Shown here piece by piece: positions 43,140-56,618 of a DNA stretch of 64,000 nucleotides. Position 1 is the first letter of the stretch, and every line of letters starts with the position of its first letter. The position numbers were made by a program, and so were the translations under genes. This DNA comes from Megascapheus bottae. Lineage: Eukaryota; Chordata; Mammalia; Rodentia; Geomyidae. The notes under the pieces were generated by a model that saw only the letters and a list, made by a program, of their open reading frames with translations, searched no databases and had not been told where the DNA came from. The stretch is taken from the NCBI GenBank assembly GCA_024803745.1, contig JANJXV010000152.1:868001-932000 (forward strand), written 5' to 3'.

Positions 43140-43640
43140 CTCAAGATGTTAGGGAGGGGATTGGGGGAGGAAAGTGGGGACAAAAACATGAGAAGGGGTA
43201 TCAATGTGTGAGTAGTAATGCACCTACTACCTGGCAAATGTAACTGTAACCCCTCTATACATTATCCAAACAATAAAAGTAAAATAAAATATTTAGGAAA
43301 GAAAGAATAAATGAAACAAGCATTATATCTTGCGTGATTGTTGTTTTTAATGTACTATGTTATTTATCTTTTTTTGCCCTTATGGCTAATCTCATATTAG
43401 TACTGTATCAGACTTTGTTACCTTGTATATTGTATATATGTTTACTTGTTTATTTGAAATAGGGAAGAGAAGGTGGGGAAACAAGATGATTGGGAGGAGG
43501 TGAGGGCAGGGAAACCGGGACAAAAACATGAGAAGGAGTATCAATGTACGAGAAGCAATGTACCCAGTACCTGAAGAATGTAACTGTAACTATTCTATAT
43601 ATTATCCTGACAGTGAAATTTTAAAAAGAAAGAAAAATTG
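43140..43640 (+). mobile_element. Two L1 3' UTR copies in a row
   Basis: GACAAAAACATGAGAAGG and GTATCAATGT occur at 43180 and again at 43520, each followed by ATTATCC and an A-rich tail. Confidence 0.75.
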
Positions 43641-44269
43641 TTATTTTCTTATAAGTGTAATAAGATGGAAAATGTGCTTTTGCTTCTCTGGAGTCTTAAT
43701 GGGTCACCTTCATGCTCTCCTAAGTTTGAGAGTAGTCTTATCACTTTCCTGAAAATAATGGCCACTGGCTGTGTCCCAGGCCACTGCAGGGAGTCATTGC
43801 ACATTAAGAGGATGTCCTTTTGGAAGGACTCTAGGATCTTCCTGTCAGGGGAGCTGCCATAAAAGCTGCCTAAGTGAAGGCATCTGAGAAGGATGACTGG
43901 GGTAAGTGCCCAGCTGTGCTGGCTGCCAGGGCCTGAACTGCTGCTGGGATGAATCAATTCTTCTACAGATGGAAAGTCAGTTCTACATTCAGAAGCTGAG
44001 AAAGATACTTGAAAATCATATTCCATGTGCCTTCCTTGAAACTTGCCTTCCTGGTATGTGTAGAACTCAAATGCATCCATGGGCTCTCATGAATTTTCCT
44101 TGCCCTCTCTTCCTTCTGCTCACTCCCTCCAGTGCCAAATTTGATAAGATGTCATGTCCATCATTTTGTTACAAAATGACTATGATTTCCCTTTTGGGTA
44201 CCATCTTTCCCTCTCATTCTGAGAAGTCAACTGTCATGAGCTCTTCTTTGAATAGGTTTACATAGCAAT
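43641..44269. other. No gene recognised
   Basis: Has a 143-codon minus-strand frame (43649-44080) and a 119-codon plus-strand frame (43906-44265) with no recognisable domain. Both look like chance. Confidence 0.5.
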
Positions 44270-44442
44270 GAACTAAATGATGTATCTGTAGCCAGTGAGG
44301 TTCTGAGGGCTACCACTAGCCATGTGCCTGATCCTGGAAGAAGATTTTTCCCTATAAAGAAGTGAAATACAATAGCCAAAAAATGGAAAAAACTTAGATG
44401 TCCCACTACAGATGTATTGATGAATGCATACAAAAATATCAG

Positions 44443-44486
<44 letters not shown>

Positions 44487-44940
44487 TGGAATTCGACATA
44501 GGCAACAGAAAAGATAAAATAATGCCATTCACTGGGAAATGGATGAAACTAGAGCAAATCAAATCATGTTGAACGAGGTAAGTCAAGACCAAAGGAACAA
44601 AAGGTGAATGGTCTCCTTGATATGTAGATGTGAGATCCAAACAGTACAAGAGCAATGACTCAATATTCAGGAACCCAAGGTCATTGACCCGGTCTTGGAG
44701 ATAAAAGTATAACTACTATATATAAAAATCTATGATAGGATATATACTCTCTAGAGAAAATGTTATATAAGTCAATATGTATCCATGACAAACAAACTCT
44801 CAGCTTAATTTTAATTATGTTCTAAAATTTATGTGTCAGTGATAGCATATAGAGATTCCCTTCTTGAATACTTGTTTGTTAAACATGACATTTGAAATAT
44901 GATGTAAAAAAAGTCAATAATAAAATCTTTTAAAATAAAA
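44270..44940 (+). mobile_element. L1 3' end with an internal (AC)n
   Basis: Decayed ORF2 C terminus (GKWMKLEQIKSC-like in 44530-44570), the GAATACTTGTTTGTTAAACA tail at 44867, and a terminal A-rich stretch. Confidence 0.65.
44444..44486 (+). repeat. (AC)n microsatellite
   Basis: An uninterrupted dinucleotide run inside the L1 fragment. Confidence 0.95.
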
Positions 44941-45162
44941 AAATGAATTGAAATAATTACAGTTCTTACTGGTACCTTCATGGCAGAATTGTGTCAGACC
45001 CAATAAGCCAGAGGTATCCAGTAAGCCATACACATGCAAATGAAAAAACCGTGTTTGCTACTGTAAACCCTTGAGTTTCGAGCAATTTATTACAGAGTAA
45101 TAGGTTATTAATAAGTTGGAGAACAGAACGGAAATTAAACCAATACTATATTACAAAAACAA

Positions 45163-45243
45163 GGATTGGGATGTAGCTCAGTGGCCAAGCACTTGCCTAC
45201 CACGTGCAACATCCTGGGCTCAATAACCAGTATCAAAAAAGAA
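45163..45243 (+). repeat. ID element
   Basis: GGATTGGGATGTAGCTCAGT ... GGGCTCAATAACC, then an A-rich tail. Confidence 0.85.
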
Positions 45244-47061
45244 AATAGGGCGGGAAAATGGTGGTGGTTCAGTTGGAGTCTTTCTGAGCTCTCACCAAGA
45301 TACCAGTTTTGGCAGCTTAGGGGACAGTACATACCTGAAATCAAGCCTAATTAAGCTTTAGCGACACACACATCTCAGTCACAGAGGAAAAAGGCAGAAA
45401 TCTGGCACAAAGAAGACAGCGGGGACCAGTTCCAGCCGCTCAGAGTGGCCTCTGAGACAAAGCAGCTCTTCTGAATCTGAGCAGCAGTGCTTATTGGTGC
45501 CTTCACCAACCAGCTGCAGACAGAGCCAAACAGAGCTGGCAGGAGCACCGAGCCGACACCCGGCTGTGCACGGACCTGCCAGCTTCATGGAACCAGAGAA
45601 TCCAGCAATTTGTGAATACCACCGAGGAGAAGTTTCCACTTCTACTCGCGGATCCACATTGGGAGGGAGCGCCTCCCCCACAAGCTGAGCACAGCTCCAT
45701 CTTAACTACTGGCAACAACCCAGGCCAAAGCAATAGGAACATGAGAGGTGGTGCTGGCGATGCCATCTTTCTTACTGGCAAAGGATTTCCCAGAGATCCG
45801 TTAGCCAGAAATCTAGCCCCAAAGCTGCTGAAGTCCATCCCCTGCGCCAGCCACAGGCCTGGTAAACAAAACCTGCCCGCCGATCTTTCAGCTTCTTTTC
45901 TCCAAACAAACAATCGGATCTGAAAAACCTCATAGCCAAATCACAAGAGAAAAAGACTTTCTGAACTGTGTAGATCCCGAATTTAGTGGAGACAGAAGTT
46001 TCCTATTCTGCCCTGACCCCGCCTCCCCTCAAAAAAATATCCTGAAGAAGACCCTTTTTTTGATAATTCTTTTTTTGTTATTGTTCTTTTTCTTTGAGTT
46101 ATTTTTCTTCTTTTTTTTCTTCCACCCCTTCTTTCATTTGCATTTATAGGTGTTCTTATTTTATCTTTAAAATCCTACCTACACTTTTTTTTTCTCTTTT
46201 CTCTCCTGCATCCCTCTGTCACTGTGGTCGTTCCTGGGAACATAGTGACAGCTCTGGGTACAGTCAGAATAAAAGTGATATCTATATTGATACATTCACC
46301 TGCTTTTTAATCTCCTGGTCTCAACCCTAGTATTTCTTAAGTAAGAGCTCACAATAGTGAGGAAACTCGCCCCACCATTTTCTTTCTCTTTTCTTTTTTT
46401 TTTGATTTTTTTGTTTTTGTTCTCTTTTTGTTTTTTTGTGCTTCTTGTTGTTTTACTTTCCTTTTTTTCTTTCTTTATTTTTAAAATTTACCATCAATGA
46501 AATCTCCTATATCTACCTCCCTATTTTTACGATATATTCTTCTTATTACCCTTCTTACATTCATCAGTTTTATCTAATACTTTCCAAACTTTGTACTCAA
46601 ATACGCTACCTGCTAATCAACTTAGGTCAGATATCCTTACGTTATACCTTTTCTTCATTACTATAATAATCTTCTACTCCTTCATTATTCCTCTTGTACC
46701 TGCCCTGATCTCTCTCATACTATTTTTCTATCTCTGGTCCTCTGTTCATCCTTCAACCCTTATAATGCATGAATCTACACTTGATGGCTGTTGAGCAATA
46801 CTGTATATCTAGATGTACAATGATGCTCTAGGTCCAGAGGGCCTTAAATACAATAGAGAATGGATTGAGAGGCTTATTGTTTGGGTCATATATCGGTGAC
46901 CAGTGGTTGTATTAGACTGGTCTGTAAGTGTACAAAGAGAAAGAGTGATAATACCAATCAAAAACTGTGAACATCTAGTATCTGCCAGCTAAAGAGGTCG
47001 AGATGGGTTATATCTGAAAAACTATAATCGTGTTTAGTATTAATCATGCTACCATTTTCAA

Positions 47062-48239
47062 ATGGGCAGAACAAGAAATTAAAGAAAAATGTCAAATAAA
47101 GGAATAACATCTCCCACCTAATATAAACAGAAAATGGAACAGTCACTGGAAAACCTAGAGGAGAGTTTTCCAAGTGCTTTACAAATGCAAATGATAAACA
47201 TCATTAATGAAAAATGTGAAAATATAAAGTAAGAGATAAGGGAGGAAGCCATGGTTAAACAAGAGGAAACCATAAACAAGGTGATAATTGAAAAAGTAGA
47301 AACCATAAAGGATGCCATAATAAAGGCTTTTCAAAGAAAAATGGAGGAATTCACAGAAACCACAAACAAAAAGGTGACTGAACTCCAGCAAATTTCCAAA
47401 GAGTATAAAGCTACTGAACTAACCACTCAAAAGGAAATGAAGGAGCTAAAGAAATCCTTACATGTTCAAAAGAAGAGATGCAAGGCATCAAAGATGAGCA
47501 ATTATGAGCAAGAGAGACAAAGAATAAAGTAGATAGCTTTGATAGCAGGTTAAACAATGCAGAAGAGAGAATTTCTGGGGCTGAAAATAATTTAGGTGTT
47601 ATGGAGAAAGAACAGAAAATGAGTCAATCCAAATCTAGGAAATATGAGAGAGAGCTTCAGGAGGTCCAAGATACAATTAGGAAGCCTAATTAAGGCTAAT
47701 TGGTATTGAGGAGGGTCTGGAGAAAGAGGTCAATGGTATTGGAAATATAATTCAGGGAATCATCACAAAGAATTTCCCAAATATCCAGAGGGGCAGGCCC
47801 ATCCACATACAGTAAGCTTTTAGAACCCCAAACAGACCTGATCAGAAAAGAACATCCCACCGTCACATCATAATCCAAACTGGATTAATAGAAACCAAAG
47901 AAAGGATCCTAAAAGCAGAAGGGATCAATAACCTATAAAGACAAACCAATCAGAATAACCCCTGATTTCTCAGCAGAGACTATGCAAGCAAGAAGTGTCT
48001 GGAATCATATATGTCATGCCCTGAAGTCAAATAACTACCAACCAAGAATACTGTACCCAGCTAAGCTCTCATTCATAACTGAGGGAACAATAAAAACATT
48101 CCATTCCAGGGAAAAGCTTCAACAATATGTAGCAACACAACCAACACTACCCGGAATTCTCAAAGATGTTCTTCACGTTGAAAACCAAGGTAAATGCAAT
48201 ATAGGGAAAGAAATGGCATGTAAACAGCATACCATCTAA
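47062..48239 (+). pseudogene. L1 ORF1 (RNA-binding chaperone), broken
   Basis: The ATG is followed by a stop after six codons. A later frame gives the coiled coil (ETINKVIIEKVETIKDAIIK), then RRM-like and C-terminal parts, including FSAETMQARSVWNHICHALK and PRILYPAKLSFITEGTIK, in another frame. ORF1 protein coats L1 RNA; this copy cannot be made whole. Confidence 0.88.
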
Positions 48240-48287
48240 GGACCACAAGAACTGTCAAGACACAGGCCCTAATAAAAGCTTTTAAAA

Positions 48288-49290
48288 ATGGTAGGAACTA
48301 ATAAATATCTCTCAATCCTAACGTTCAATATCAATGGACTTAACTCTCCAATTAAACGTCATAGGCTGTCTAGTTGGATCAAAAAGCAAGATCCAACATT
48401 CTGCTGTCTTCAAGAGACACATCTTACCCAAAAAAATAATCATCTTTTGAAAGTGAGAGGTTGGAATAAACTCTATCCAGCTAATGGCCCCCATAAACAG
48501 GCTGGAGTTGCCATCCTCATATCAGATAAAATAGTCTGCAAACTAAAATTAGTAAGAAAAGATAAAGAAGGTTGCTACATACTACTGAAGGGATCTTTCC
48601 TCCAGGAAGACATAACCATCCTAAATATTTACACATCCAATCCCGGAGCTCCAAACTTCATCAAGCAAACTTTGATTTCACTGAAACCATACATAGATCG
48701 AAACACAGTGATTGTTGGTGACTTTAACACACCATTCTCACGTATGGACAGATCAACATGGCAAAAACTCAACAGAGAAATCTTAGAACTGAACAACTAA
48801 ATAGACCAACTAGATCTAACAGACATCTGCAGAATATTTCACCCAGCAACAACACAATATACGTTTTTTTCAACAGCACATGGAACATTTTCCAAAATAG
48901 ACCACATCTTATGCCATAAAACAAAGCTGGACAGATTCAGAAACACTGATTTTATTCCCTGCATGCTCTCAGACCACAAAGGCATCAAATTGGAACTGAA
49001 CACACATCTCCACCAACGAAAACCCTGTAACTCATGGATATTAAACAACACATTGTTGAATCACAACTGGGTCATTGAAGAGATCAGAACAGAAATCCAA
49101 CAGTTTATGAAATTTAACAAAAAGGAGCACACAAAATACCAGCTCCTTTTGGACACAGCAAAGGCAGTAATCAGAGGAAAATTTATAGCTCTGAGTGCCT
49201 ACCACCACAAGTTGGAAAACTCGTAAACCAACAAGTTAATATGTCACCTTAAGCTCTTTTCCTAGAACTTGAAAATAAAAATGAAATATT
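48288..49290 (+). pseudogene. L1 ORF2 endonuclease part, broken
   Basis: Starts SILTFNINGLNSPIKRHRLS and has CCLQETHL, GVAILISDKI, IVGDFNTPFSRMDRS and, after a TAA at 48798, FSKIDHILCHKT and SDHKGIKLEL. These are the catalytic motifs of the apurinic endonuclease fold (N, E, D-x-N and SDH). It stops before reverse transcriptase. Confidence 0.92.
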
Positions 49291-50224
49291 CTTTAATGAT
49301 TGTATTATTTCTTCTCTATAACTACAAATTTACAATGCTTTGGCCAATCACTGCAACAAAAAGTATTTGCAGACTTAGTGATTCTTTGGATATCTCAGAA
49401 TACTTGACACATCATAGTAAAATTCCAACCATTACACAATTTCGTCTAATTTATTTAGTGCAATGGACAAAACTGTAAGTGAAACTGGTTCCAGTACCTG
49501 GAAGTAAACAAAGGCATTCCTGCAGCTCATATCGGTGATTAAATAGGGTTCCCCTTACTTGAACTGGGGAAGGGAGGTTTCAGAAATTAGTTTTTACATA
49601 TCTAATGGTTACCAGTCTGGTGTCTTCTAATTTCCTTGAGGTTTTTTTTCTTTAATATTATACAATGACATCTATAATTCCAATCTTCTGTATTGATAAG
49701 TGATTTGGGGGTTTTACTCTGTTAGTTAGAATATATACCTTTCTGATAGTGGAAAGAATTGGTGTTTGATGACACGTAGCCTACGAATGTCAGTACTACC
49801 ACGCTAAAGGCTCAACTAAACCCTCAATGAAAGACCCAGGTTCTCCTCTACCAGAATGCATATGGAAACTAGCAGTAACGAGGGGAATAAAGTGATTCTA
49901 CAATACTCTTTGTAAGAATGCACAATCTTTCAAACTAAATGACTTAAATCCCCCAGGAGTGTTTAAGCCTAGAGTGGTTCTGAACGGTGAGGAATATACT
50001 GAAGCTCTTCCCATCCTCATGCTTCCACACCCCACACTCCAACACCCCTGAAGGTGCTCACGGCAATATCTTTATCCTATGGTGAAAGGACATGAAAATG
50101 GGCGATAGTGAGGCATTTTAAAACAATAAAGGATCTAAGGGTAAAATTCAGTTGCAAAGTACAAGTTGCATGTACAAGACCCTGGGATCAGTTTTCAGCG
50201 TGCACACATGTATGCATGCACACA
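49291..50224. other. No gene recognised
   Basis: AT-rich with no frame above 70 codons. Confidence 0.5.
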
Positions 50225-50287
50225 AACATACACACTCACACACACAGACACACACAGACACACACACACACACACACACACACACAT
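50225..50287 (+). repeat. (CA)n microsatellite
   Basis: A CA run with GACA interruptions. Confidence 0.93.
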
Positions 50288-50548
50288 CACCTTTTCCACC
50301 ATAGGTATCTTGAAACTCACAATTTGCTTTCCTTAACAACCTCCTCCTTGTCTCATTTAAACATTGGAACAACTCTTTCTCATACTTACATCCCAAAGGT
50401 AAGTTTTTAGACACCTCACCTTAAACAAATGATCTTTGAGATGTTCCCAAGTGCTCAGTTCTACTTGCCAACTTTTACCTTCTAAGAGAAGATCCTACTT
50501 AAGTAAAAGGAAAATTCCTGGAAGCTGCTTTCTTGGTACCCAGTGTAA

Positions 50549-50792
50549 CTTTTTTTTCTGGTCCTGGTGCTAGAATTCTGAGTCTTGGAGCTGTCTCTGA
50601 GCTTTATTCTGCTCAAGTCTAGCACTCTTCCACTGGTATCACAGGTCCAATTATTGCTTTTTCTGTGACTAACTGGAAATAAGAGTCTCAGGGACTTTCC
50701 TGTCAAGACTAGCTTTAAATCGTCATCCTCAGATCTCAGTTTACCAACTAGTTGGGATTATAGGCATTAGCCACTGCCAGCGGGCTTCCACT
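50549..50792 (-). repeat. B1-ID composite SINE
   Basis: Minus-strand copy with GGCAGTGGCTAATGCCTATA at its 5' end and a poly-T at the left. Confidence 0.78.
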
Positions 50793-51030
50793 ATAACTTT
50801 CTGTGCCCCTCTGATTTTCCTTTCTTCCCCCAAATCTATGCATGTTTCTATTTTGGTCCTACGGTTGCCTATGTTACCACCACCCACAAATAACTTGAGG
50901 ATTAATCTTGGAGAATGTACATAACAGTGTTAGCACTGTTGAGCCAAGTATGACAGAGAGGTTTGAGCTAAATTGTATTAATAGTGACAAAATGATTTTG
51001 ACTGAGGTTCCATTAAGACTTGCAATGCAG

Positions 51031-51488
51031 AACTTAGGCTCAATGGTTTACCTCATTCATCATAATCAGTAGAAACCTTGGGCTCTACTAGCAGAGATCT
51101 GCAATAGAGCAAAATCTTGATACATAAGGCCATATAGTATGAAGCTAATTGAAAGGACCTCCAGGATATCGAAACAAAAGCCATATAATGAATGATTGTT
51201 GTCCTTAATGTACTATGTTGTCTCTCATCTCCTTTGCTGTCCCTTGGTTATCTCATATTGTTATAGTATCTCACTTTGTTATCAGATATATTGAATTTAT
51301 TTGTATTTGGTTATTTGAAATTTGATAGGGAAGGGGGGAAAACCAAGATGGGTGGAGGGTGTGGGGGGAGAGGGAAATGGGTACCAAGACATGTGAAAGG
51401 GTATGAATGTATGTGAATTAATGCAACTTCTATCTGGCAAATATCCTGTATCCCTTTTACTAATTACAATAAAAAATGCAAAAAAAAA
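51031..51488 (+). mobile_element. L1 3' end, 5'-truncated, with target duplication
   Basis: The last ORF2 codons and the G-rich 3' UTR end in an A tail. The flanking repeat AAGACTTGCARTGCAG is at 51015-51030 and 51487-51502, one mismatch. Confidence 0.88.
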
Positions 51489-51502
51489 GACTTGCAGTGC
51501 AG

Positions 51503-52257
51503 TTATAGGCTCTGTGGGCCTTGCATCTGTTACACTTGCTCTGCTTCTTTGCAATGAGTTGGAGAAGGCTTGATCTGGAATGAACATAGAGCCTTCCCAC
51601 GGGCTGTCAATGTTCTCAGTGGAAGCCACTCCATGGCTGCCTTCCTTAGGATCCCGGGATTAAGGCCCAACACCATATTTCTTTCCTCTACTTGTAGACA
51701 ACATTCTTCCTCATCTACAAATTCCACCTCTCACCAGCTTCCAGCTTCCAGTTGGCATACGCTCAAAAGTATCATTTGTTTCTTTCCTGTATTGCTGACA
51801 AGTTAACTAGGTACTCCATGTTAGTTTATCTGCCTTTTAAAAATAACACCTGGTATTTCTTCTTATAGCTATGATACGGATGGAATTGGGAACCTCGGTT
51901 TTGTTGTGGATCTAAATTAGAGTCAACTTGCTTAAGTACTGTTAGCGAAGCATGGCTCATTAGTGAACAGTGAAGATCTTTATTATAACAAAGGACACTC
52001 AGAATAACTCCCAAGTCATTCAAAAATATTCTAAGGATAGGAATTTGGAAGCTAATTTGATTGTGACACGTGGACCACATGGATCTATTGGAAAGTCTCA
52101 AGAAAAAGGTTGAAGAATAGTGAATTTTCAGTCAAAAGAATAACTCTCAAATCCAGTCTCTGCTGCTTTGTAACTGAATCACCTTCAATGAAGTTTGTGC
52201 ATTAATAGATGAGTTATCCCATGCCTTCCTGCATCTGTTTACTTCGGGTCCCGCTCC
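51503..52257. other. No gene recognised
   Basis: Only short frames and no repeat identified. Confidence 0.5.
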
Positions 52258-52345
52258 TTCCATTAACAACAAGATTATTGCCTGTAATCCTAGGACCCCG
52301 GATACAGAGACAAGAGGATCACAGGTTCAAGGCCAAGGCCTTCTA
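52258..52345 (+). repeat. B1-like fragment
   Basis: TTGCCTGTAATCCTAGGACC and GAGGATCACAGGTTCAAGG. Confidence 0.6.
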
Positions 52346-52774
52346 CCAAAATGAAAACAAAATGCAAACAAACAAAAACCCACCAAAAACAAAGATCCCA
52401 TTCCTTCCAACTGAAATAAAGAGAATAGTGCAGAAGGACTGATGTGCCAGGAACAAGTGTGAACCTTCAGAGAACTTCCAGCCCTCCATCACTCACTCTC
52501 AGTCTCACTTACAACCTTCATGTGACTGAGCCAGGGTAGCCTAATGGTAATGCATAGCCAGTCACTTCTGTATATCCAGCCACTAAGAACAGCAAACTCC
52601 AGGCCTCTGAGTGAGGCTTCCCTAGACTGGTCAGCTCTGAGAAACACAACAACACACTCCAGACCCACAAGCAGGGCCATTGAAAATTAGTTCATCCTAA
52701 TGTCAGATCAGAATTACCCATACAAAGACCAACAAATTAAATTGTTGTTGCTTTGTCAAGCCACTATGATATTT
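52346..52774. other. No gene recognised
   Basis: Nothing supportable. Confidence 0.5.
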
Positions 52775-53452
52775 TTCTATTTCTTTCTTTATTTATTAAC
52801 TTTGATTTTTGCATCATATTTCAAATGTCATGTTTAACAAACACATATTCAAGAAGGGAATCTCTATATACAATCACTGGCGTTTAGATTTTAGAACATA
52901 ATTAAAATTAAACTGAGAGTTTGTATGTCGTAGATACATAATAATCTACGTAATAAAACATTATATCTAGGGCAGGAGTTTTGCCTACTTTTAGAGTGCT
53001 TGCCTTGCATGCACGAGACCTGAGTTCAATTCCTCTGTACCACAAACATAGAACAAAGCAGGAACTGGTGATGTGACTCAATCGCTAGAGCTCTAGCCTT
53101 GAGAAAGCTCAAGGGCAGTGCTCAGGCCCTGAGTTCAAGACACACGATTGGCAAAAAAACCCCAAAACCCCAAAAAACAAAAACAAAAATGAAATAAAAC
53201 ATTATGTCTATAGAGCATATAGCCCATCATAGATTTTGATGTCTATGTAGTTATGTTTATATGTCCAATACAATGTCCATAACATTGGGTACTCAAACAT
53301 TGAGTCATTGCTCTTGTACTGTGTGGATGTAATATCCACATGTTAAGGATACTATGTGCCTTTTGTTCCTTTGGTCTTGACTTACCTCACTCAACATAAT
53401 TTGCTCTAGCTTCATTCACTTCCCAGCGAATGCCATTAAGTCGCTATGTTTT
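52775..53452 (-). mobile_element. L1 3' end, minus strand, split by a SINE
   Basis: The reverse complement holds the GTTAAACATGACATTTGAAA tail and, at its 5' side, a decayed ORF2 C terminus. It is the reverse of the element at 44270. Confidence 0.7.
52969..53192 (+). repeat. Dimeric tRNA-derived SINE with target duplication in L1
   Basis: Flanked by AATAAAACATTATRTCT at 52952-52968 and 53193-53209, one mismatch. It ends in CCCAAAACCCC-containing A-rich sequence. Confidence 0.9.
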
Positions 53453-53487
53453 AGAATAGGTAGCTACTCAGAAAAATCTTGGTATAT

Positions 53488-53534
53488 ACAGACAGATAGA
53501 TAGACAGACATACAGACAGACAGACAGACAGATA
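53488..53534 (+). repeat. (GACA/GATA)n microsatellite
   Basis: Tetranucleotide run of GACA with GATA interruptions. Confidence 0.93.
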
Positions 53535-55716
53535 AATGACTTGGATTGCTATAAAATCCATTTTTTAAAGAAATGCATCGTGCATGACAGGTGGACGTAC
53601 ATAGAAGATATATTTTATGGCAAAACCTTTTCTAATTTTTTTTGAAGGCTATGTGTGTTGGGACAAATAAAGAGATTCAAATGAAATAAGCAAAAACAGG
53701 AGATGCATTGCAGAGCTGAAGTCAGACCTAGGTCCAGACCTAAAGCAAAACCAGCACTTGTCCCCTGTCCTATCTCTGTCCTGCCTCCTTATCTATTGCA
53801 GGCACATTGCTCAGCTCTACTCCCACTGTCAGAACACACAGACCGAAGAAGTTTTTGGCCCAACTACAGTCAAGTCCCACACAATGGCTCCACCGGGCCC
53901 AGCTTGGGCCCAGTTTGTCCTGAGTGAACCAATCAGAATGATCACATAGATGGGGCTCTGGCTCCATTAAATCACATGTGGCTCCTTGGCTACACTAATC
54001 CATGGAAAATGTGCTATGTGGCCACAAATAACACCATCAGAAGTCGAGAATAAAGAATCCTTCTCTGGCTACCTTCTAATTCACTGTAAGTACTGCTACT
54101 CCATATCACTTAAAAGCCCAGTAAGGCTACAAACAAACTTCTCAGAGAAACAGCTACTTCATACTATCCAACTGTTCCTCATTAATCACTGTTACATGGA
54201 GCAAGTTTTGGGACCCTAAGAAAAATGGAGTTAATAGACACATATTTCTGAAAAGGCATTTTATTATATTTGACTTCCCAACACATTGTGTTCCAATGGG
54301 GCATTGGGTGTTGGATACTCAGATTTCTGAGGCTTTGGTTGCCATGGTGAATTTGAAGATGATCTCTGGTGAGAACTAAACCATAAGGCTAGAGAGAGTG
54401 AAGGAAACTTTGTGATTATTTAAATGAAAAGTAGATTAAAATAACAAGTCTATCTCTGGTTATGGGCATTGGGGTGTTACTGGTTTTGCTACTGTTGCTC
54501 TAGTTTAACATGACAGGTGCTCTGTGTATGAATGGGTAGTTTGTGTACAGTGTTAAACTGAAAACCTTTTATTTGAAAAAAGATTGAATGTTTTACCGAA
54601 TTTAAAACTAATATACACCCAAACAAGTAAAGATGTATAGCAAACCATTTCTGTTATAGTACTTGAGCTTTTAGGAAGTTTAGCAAAGCAGCAAGAAGAT
54701 TAAATGTCTGCTGCCCACGCCTTCTGTCTGCTTTATGTCACTCTAATCACGCTCTCATTTAAGGTGAACTACAATGCACACCTTTTGGTATCATTTAAAA
54801 CAGCACAATGAGTTAAAGACATGATTTGGTCTTGTCGACTCTTTCTGGGGCATGCAGAGACACACAGGAATGAATTTACAGAAAATTATGTAACCTTAGA
54901 CAGCAGCTGCATTAGGAATCAACTTAAAATTCCACAAACAAACTGGGACTACTTTTTGATGCACATGACATAATGCAGAATTGTTTTGTGAATTCCAAAA
55001 TGTCTGAGAGTTCTATAACATTTGATTACATTAAACTGGCTATTCCTTTTACTTTCTGGAACTTCATTTGCCTGTGATTTTCGTCCAGAAACTATAAACA
55101 CCACATGTTGACTGAATCAGCAGAATTTATATGCGGGAGTCAGAAAATACATGTGCTCAAAGTGCTGCACCTCACTAAGCTTTTCTATAGAAAGTTTAGC
55201 AAAGAGGAAAACTACTGGAGAAACAAGCAAACCTTAATGCTAGGCTTAGTGCAATACACAGAAAAAAGGCTAATGGAACATGGAAGTTTGGTTAGTTTTC
55301 TCCACTCTGGAAATTGTTTGAGTGTAAATAAAATTTACAAATATGAATTCTATGTGCATATTTAACTTGGCTAAGCCATAAAATGGAATCACAGAACTAC
55401 AAAGCTAAAAGGATCCAGGAGGTCTTCTATAGCAGAAAATGTTTAAGACTCAAATGGAGTGTGTAAAGGCCTGAGAACACTGCTGATGGGTAATGCAATC
55501 ATGCTTAGAATCTTTCCACGGTTATGGGCATTCCCACATATTCCAATGGACAGGTTACTGAATGGTTCATTTGGTCCACACAGCATGTGAGCAGAAAGTA
55601 TATTTATTCTATTCTCTGACACTTCAGCTCAGATTCCTGGATTCCTTACCTATCACTGGATAAAATGATGAGAAAGTGTCATGGCTCTTGCTGTACCTTT
55701 AAATTCTAAGAATAGA
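53535..55716. other. No gene recognised
   Basis: Mostly AT-rich unique sequence. 53640-54060 has LTR-like hints (TGTTGGGACA, CCAATCAGA, AATAAAG) but no paired element. Confidence 0.45.
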
Positions 55717-56395
55717 AGGCATACTAGCACAATGATGTTCATTGCAACCTTATTCACCATAGCTAACATATGGAATCAACGCAGATGCCTCTCAGTACAT
55801 GATTGGATCAAGAAGTTGTGGTATTTATACACAATGGAATTCTATGTTGCCATCAAAAAAATGACTTCGCCCTATTCATAACAAAATGGAAATACTTGGA
55901 AAAGATAATATTAAGTGAAGTAATCCAGACCCAAAGGAACATAGGCTCCATGGTTTCCCTCATTTGTAATAATTAGTACACACCTAGGATTCTCCTAGCA
56001 GAGGATTGCAGTAGCTCAAAACCTAGATACAGAAGGTCTTATAGGATGAGACTATGTGAAAGGATCTCTAGGATGTGGAAACAAGAGCTTTATCTTGTGT
56101 GATTGTTGTTCTTAATGTGCTGTTTTTTCTCTTCTCTTTTGTTGCCCTTTGGTTAATCTCAGATTGTTACAGTATCTTTCCTTGTTACCTAGTATATTGT
56201 ATATATGTTTATTTATTTATTTGAAATAGGAAAGGGAAGGGGGGAAACAAGATAATTGGAAGGAGAGGATGGGAGTAGAATGGAGACCAAAACACGAGAA
56301 GGGGTATCAATGTGTGAGAAGTAAGGCACTACTACCTGACGATTGTGATTATAACTCCTTTACACATTATCCCAATAAAAAAAGAAAAACAAAAC
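55717..56395 (+). mobile_element. L1 3' end, 5'-truncated
   Basis: The frame MFIATLFTIANIWNQRRCLS ... DWIKKLWYLYTMEFYVAIKK is the ORF2 C terminus. The G-rich 3' UTR and ATTATCCCAATAAAAAAAG tail follow. Confidence 0.88.
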
Positions 56396-56618
56396 AAAAA
56401 ATAGAAAGTGTGTGGGGTAGCACAGAAATGGATGGAGAGAGAGTGGACAAAGGCAGCAGTGGTACTCATTAGACTAGATTGAAATTGAACTGTGCAGTGG
56501 GTTGGTGGGAACAGGAGTGAAACACTGGGAGAGAACAAAGGAAGGGGTGACATTTTCCAAAAACAACTGTACCCTTTACCTGTTGTAACTATACCCCTCT
56601 GTACATCATCTTTATAAT

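Larger units (their letters stand above)
45247..49290 (+). mobile_element. L1 with 5' UTR, ORF1 and part of ORF2; 3'-truncated
   Basis: The 5' UTR runs from 45247 (GGCGGGAAAATGGTGGTGG) to 47061. ORF1 and then ORF2 follow in the usual order with a 48-bp gap between their open parts. Sequence similarity stops in ORF2 near 49290, before reverse transcriptase, with no poly-A. Loss of the 3' part is unusual, since L1 copies normally lose the 5' part. Confidence 0.88.

Noticed and set aside
44227..44655. 142-codon minus-strand frame with a Val-Cys run
   Set aside because: It is generated by the (AC)n microsatellite inside an L1 fragment.
53640..54060. Possible solo LTR (TGTTGGGACA start, CCAAT, AATAAAG)
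   Set aside because: No matching CA end or target duplication could be fixed, and no second copy exists in the window.
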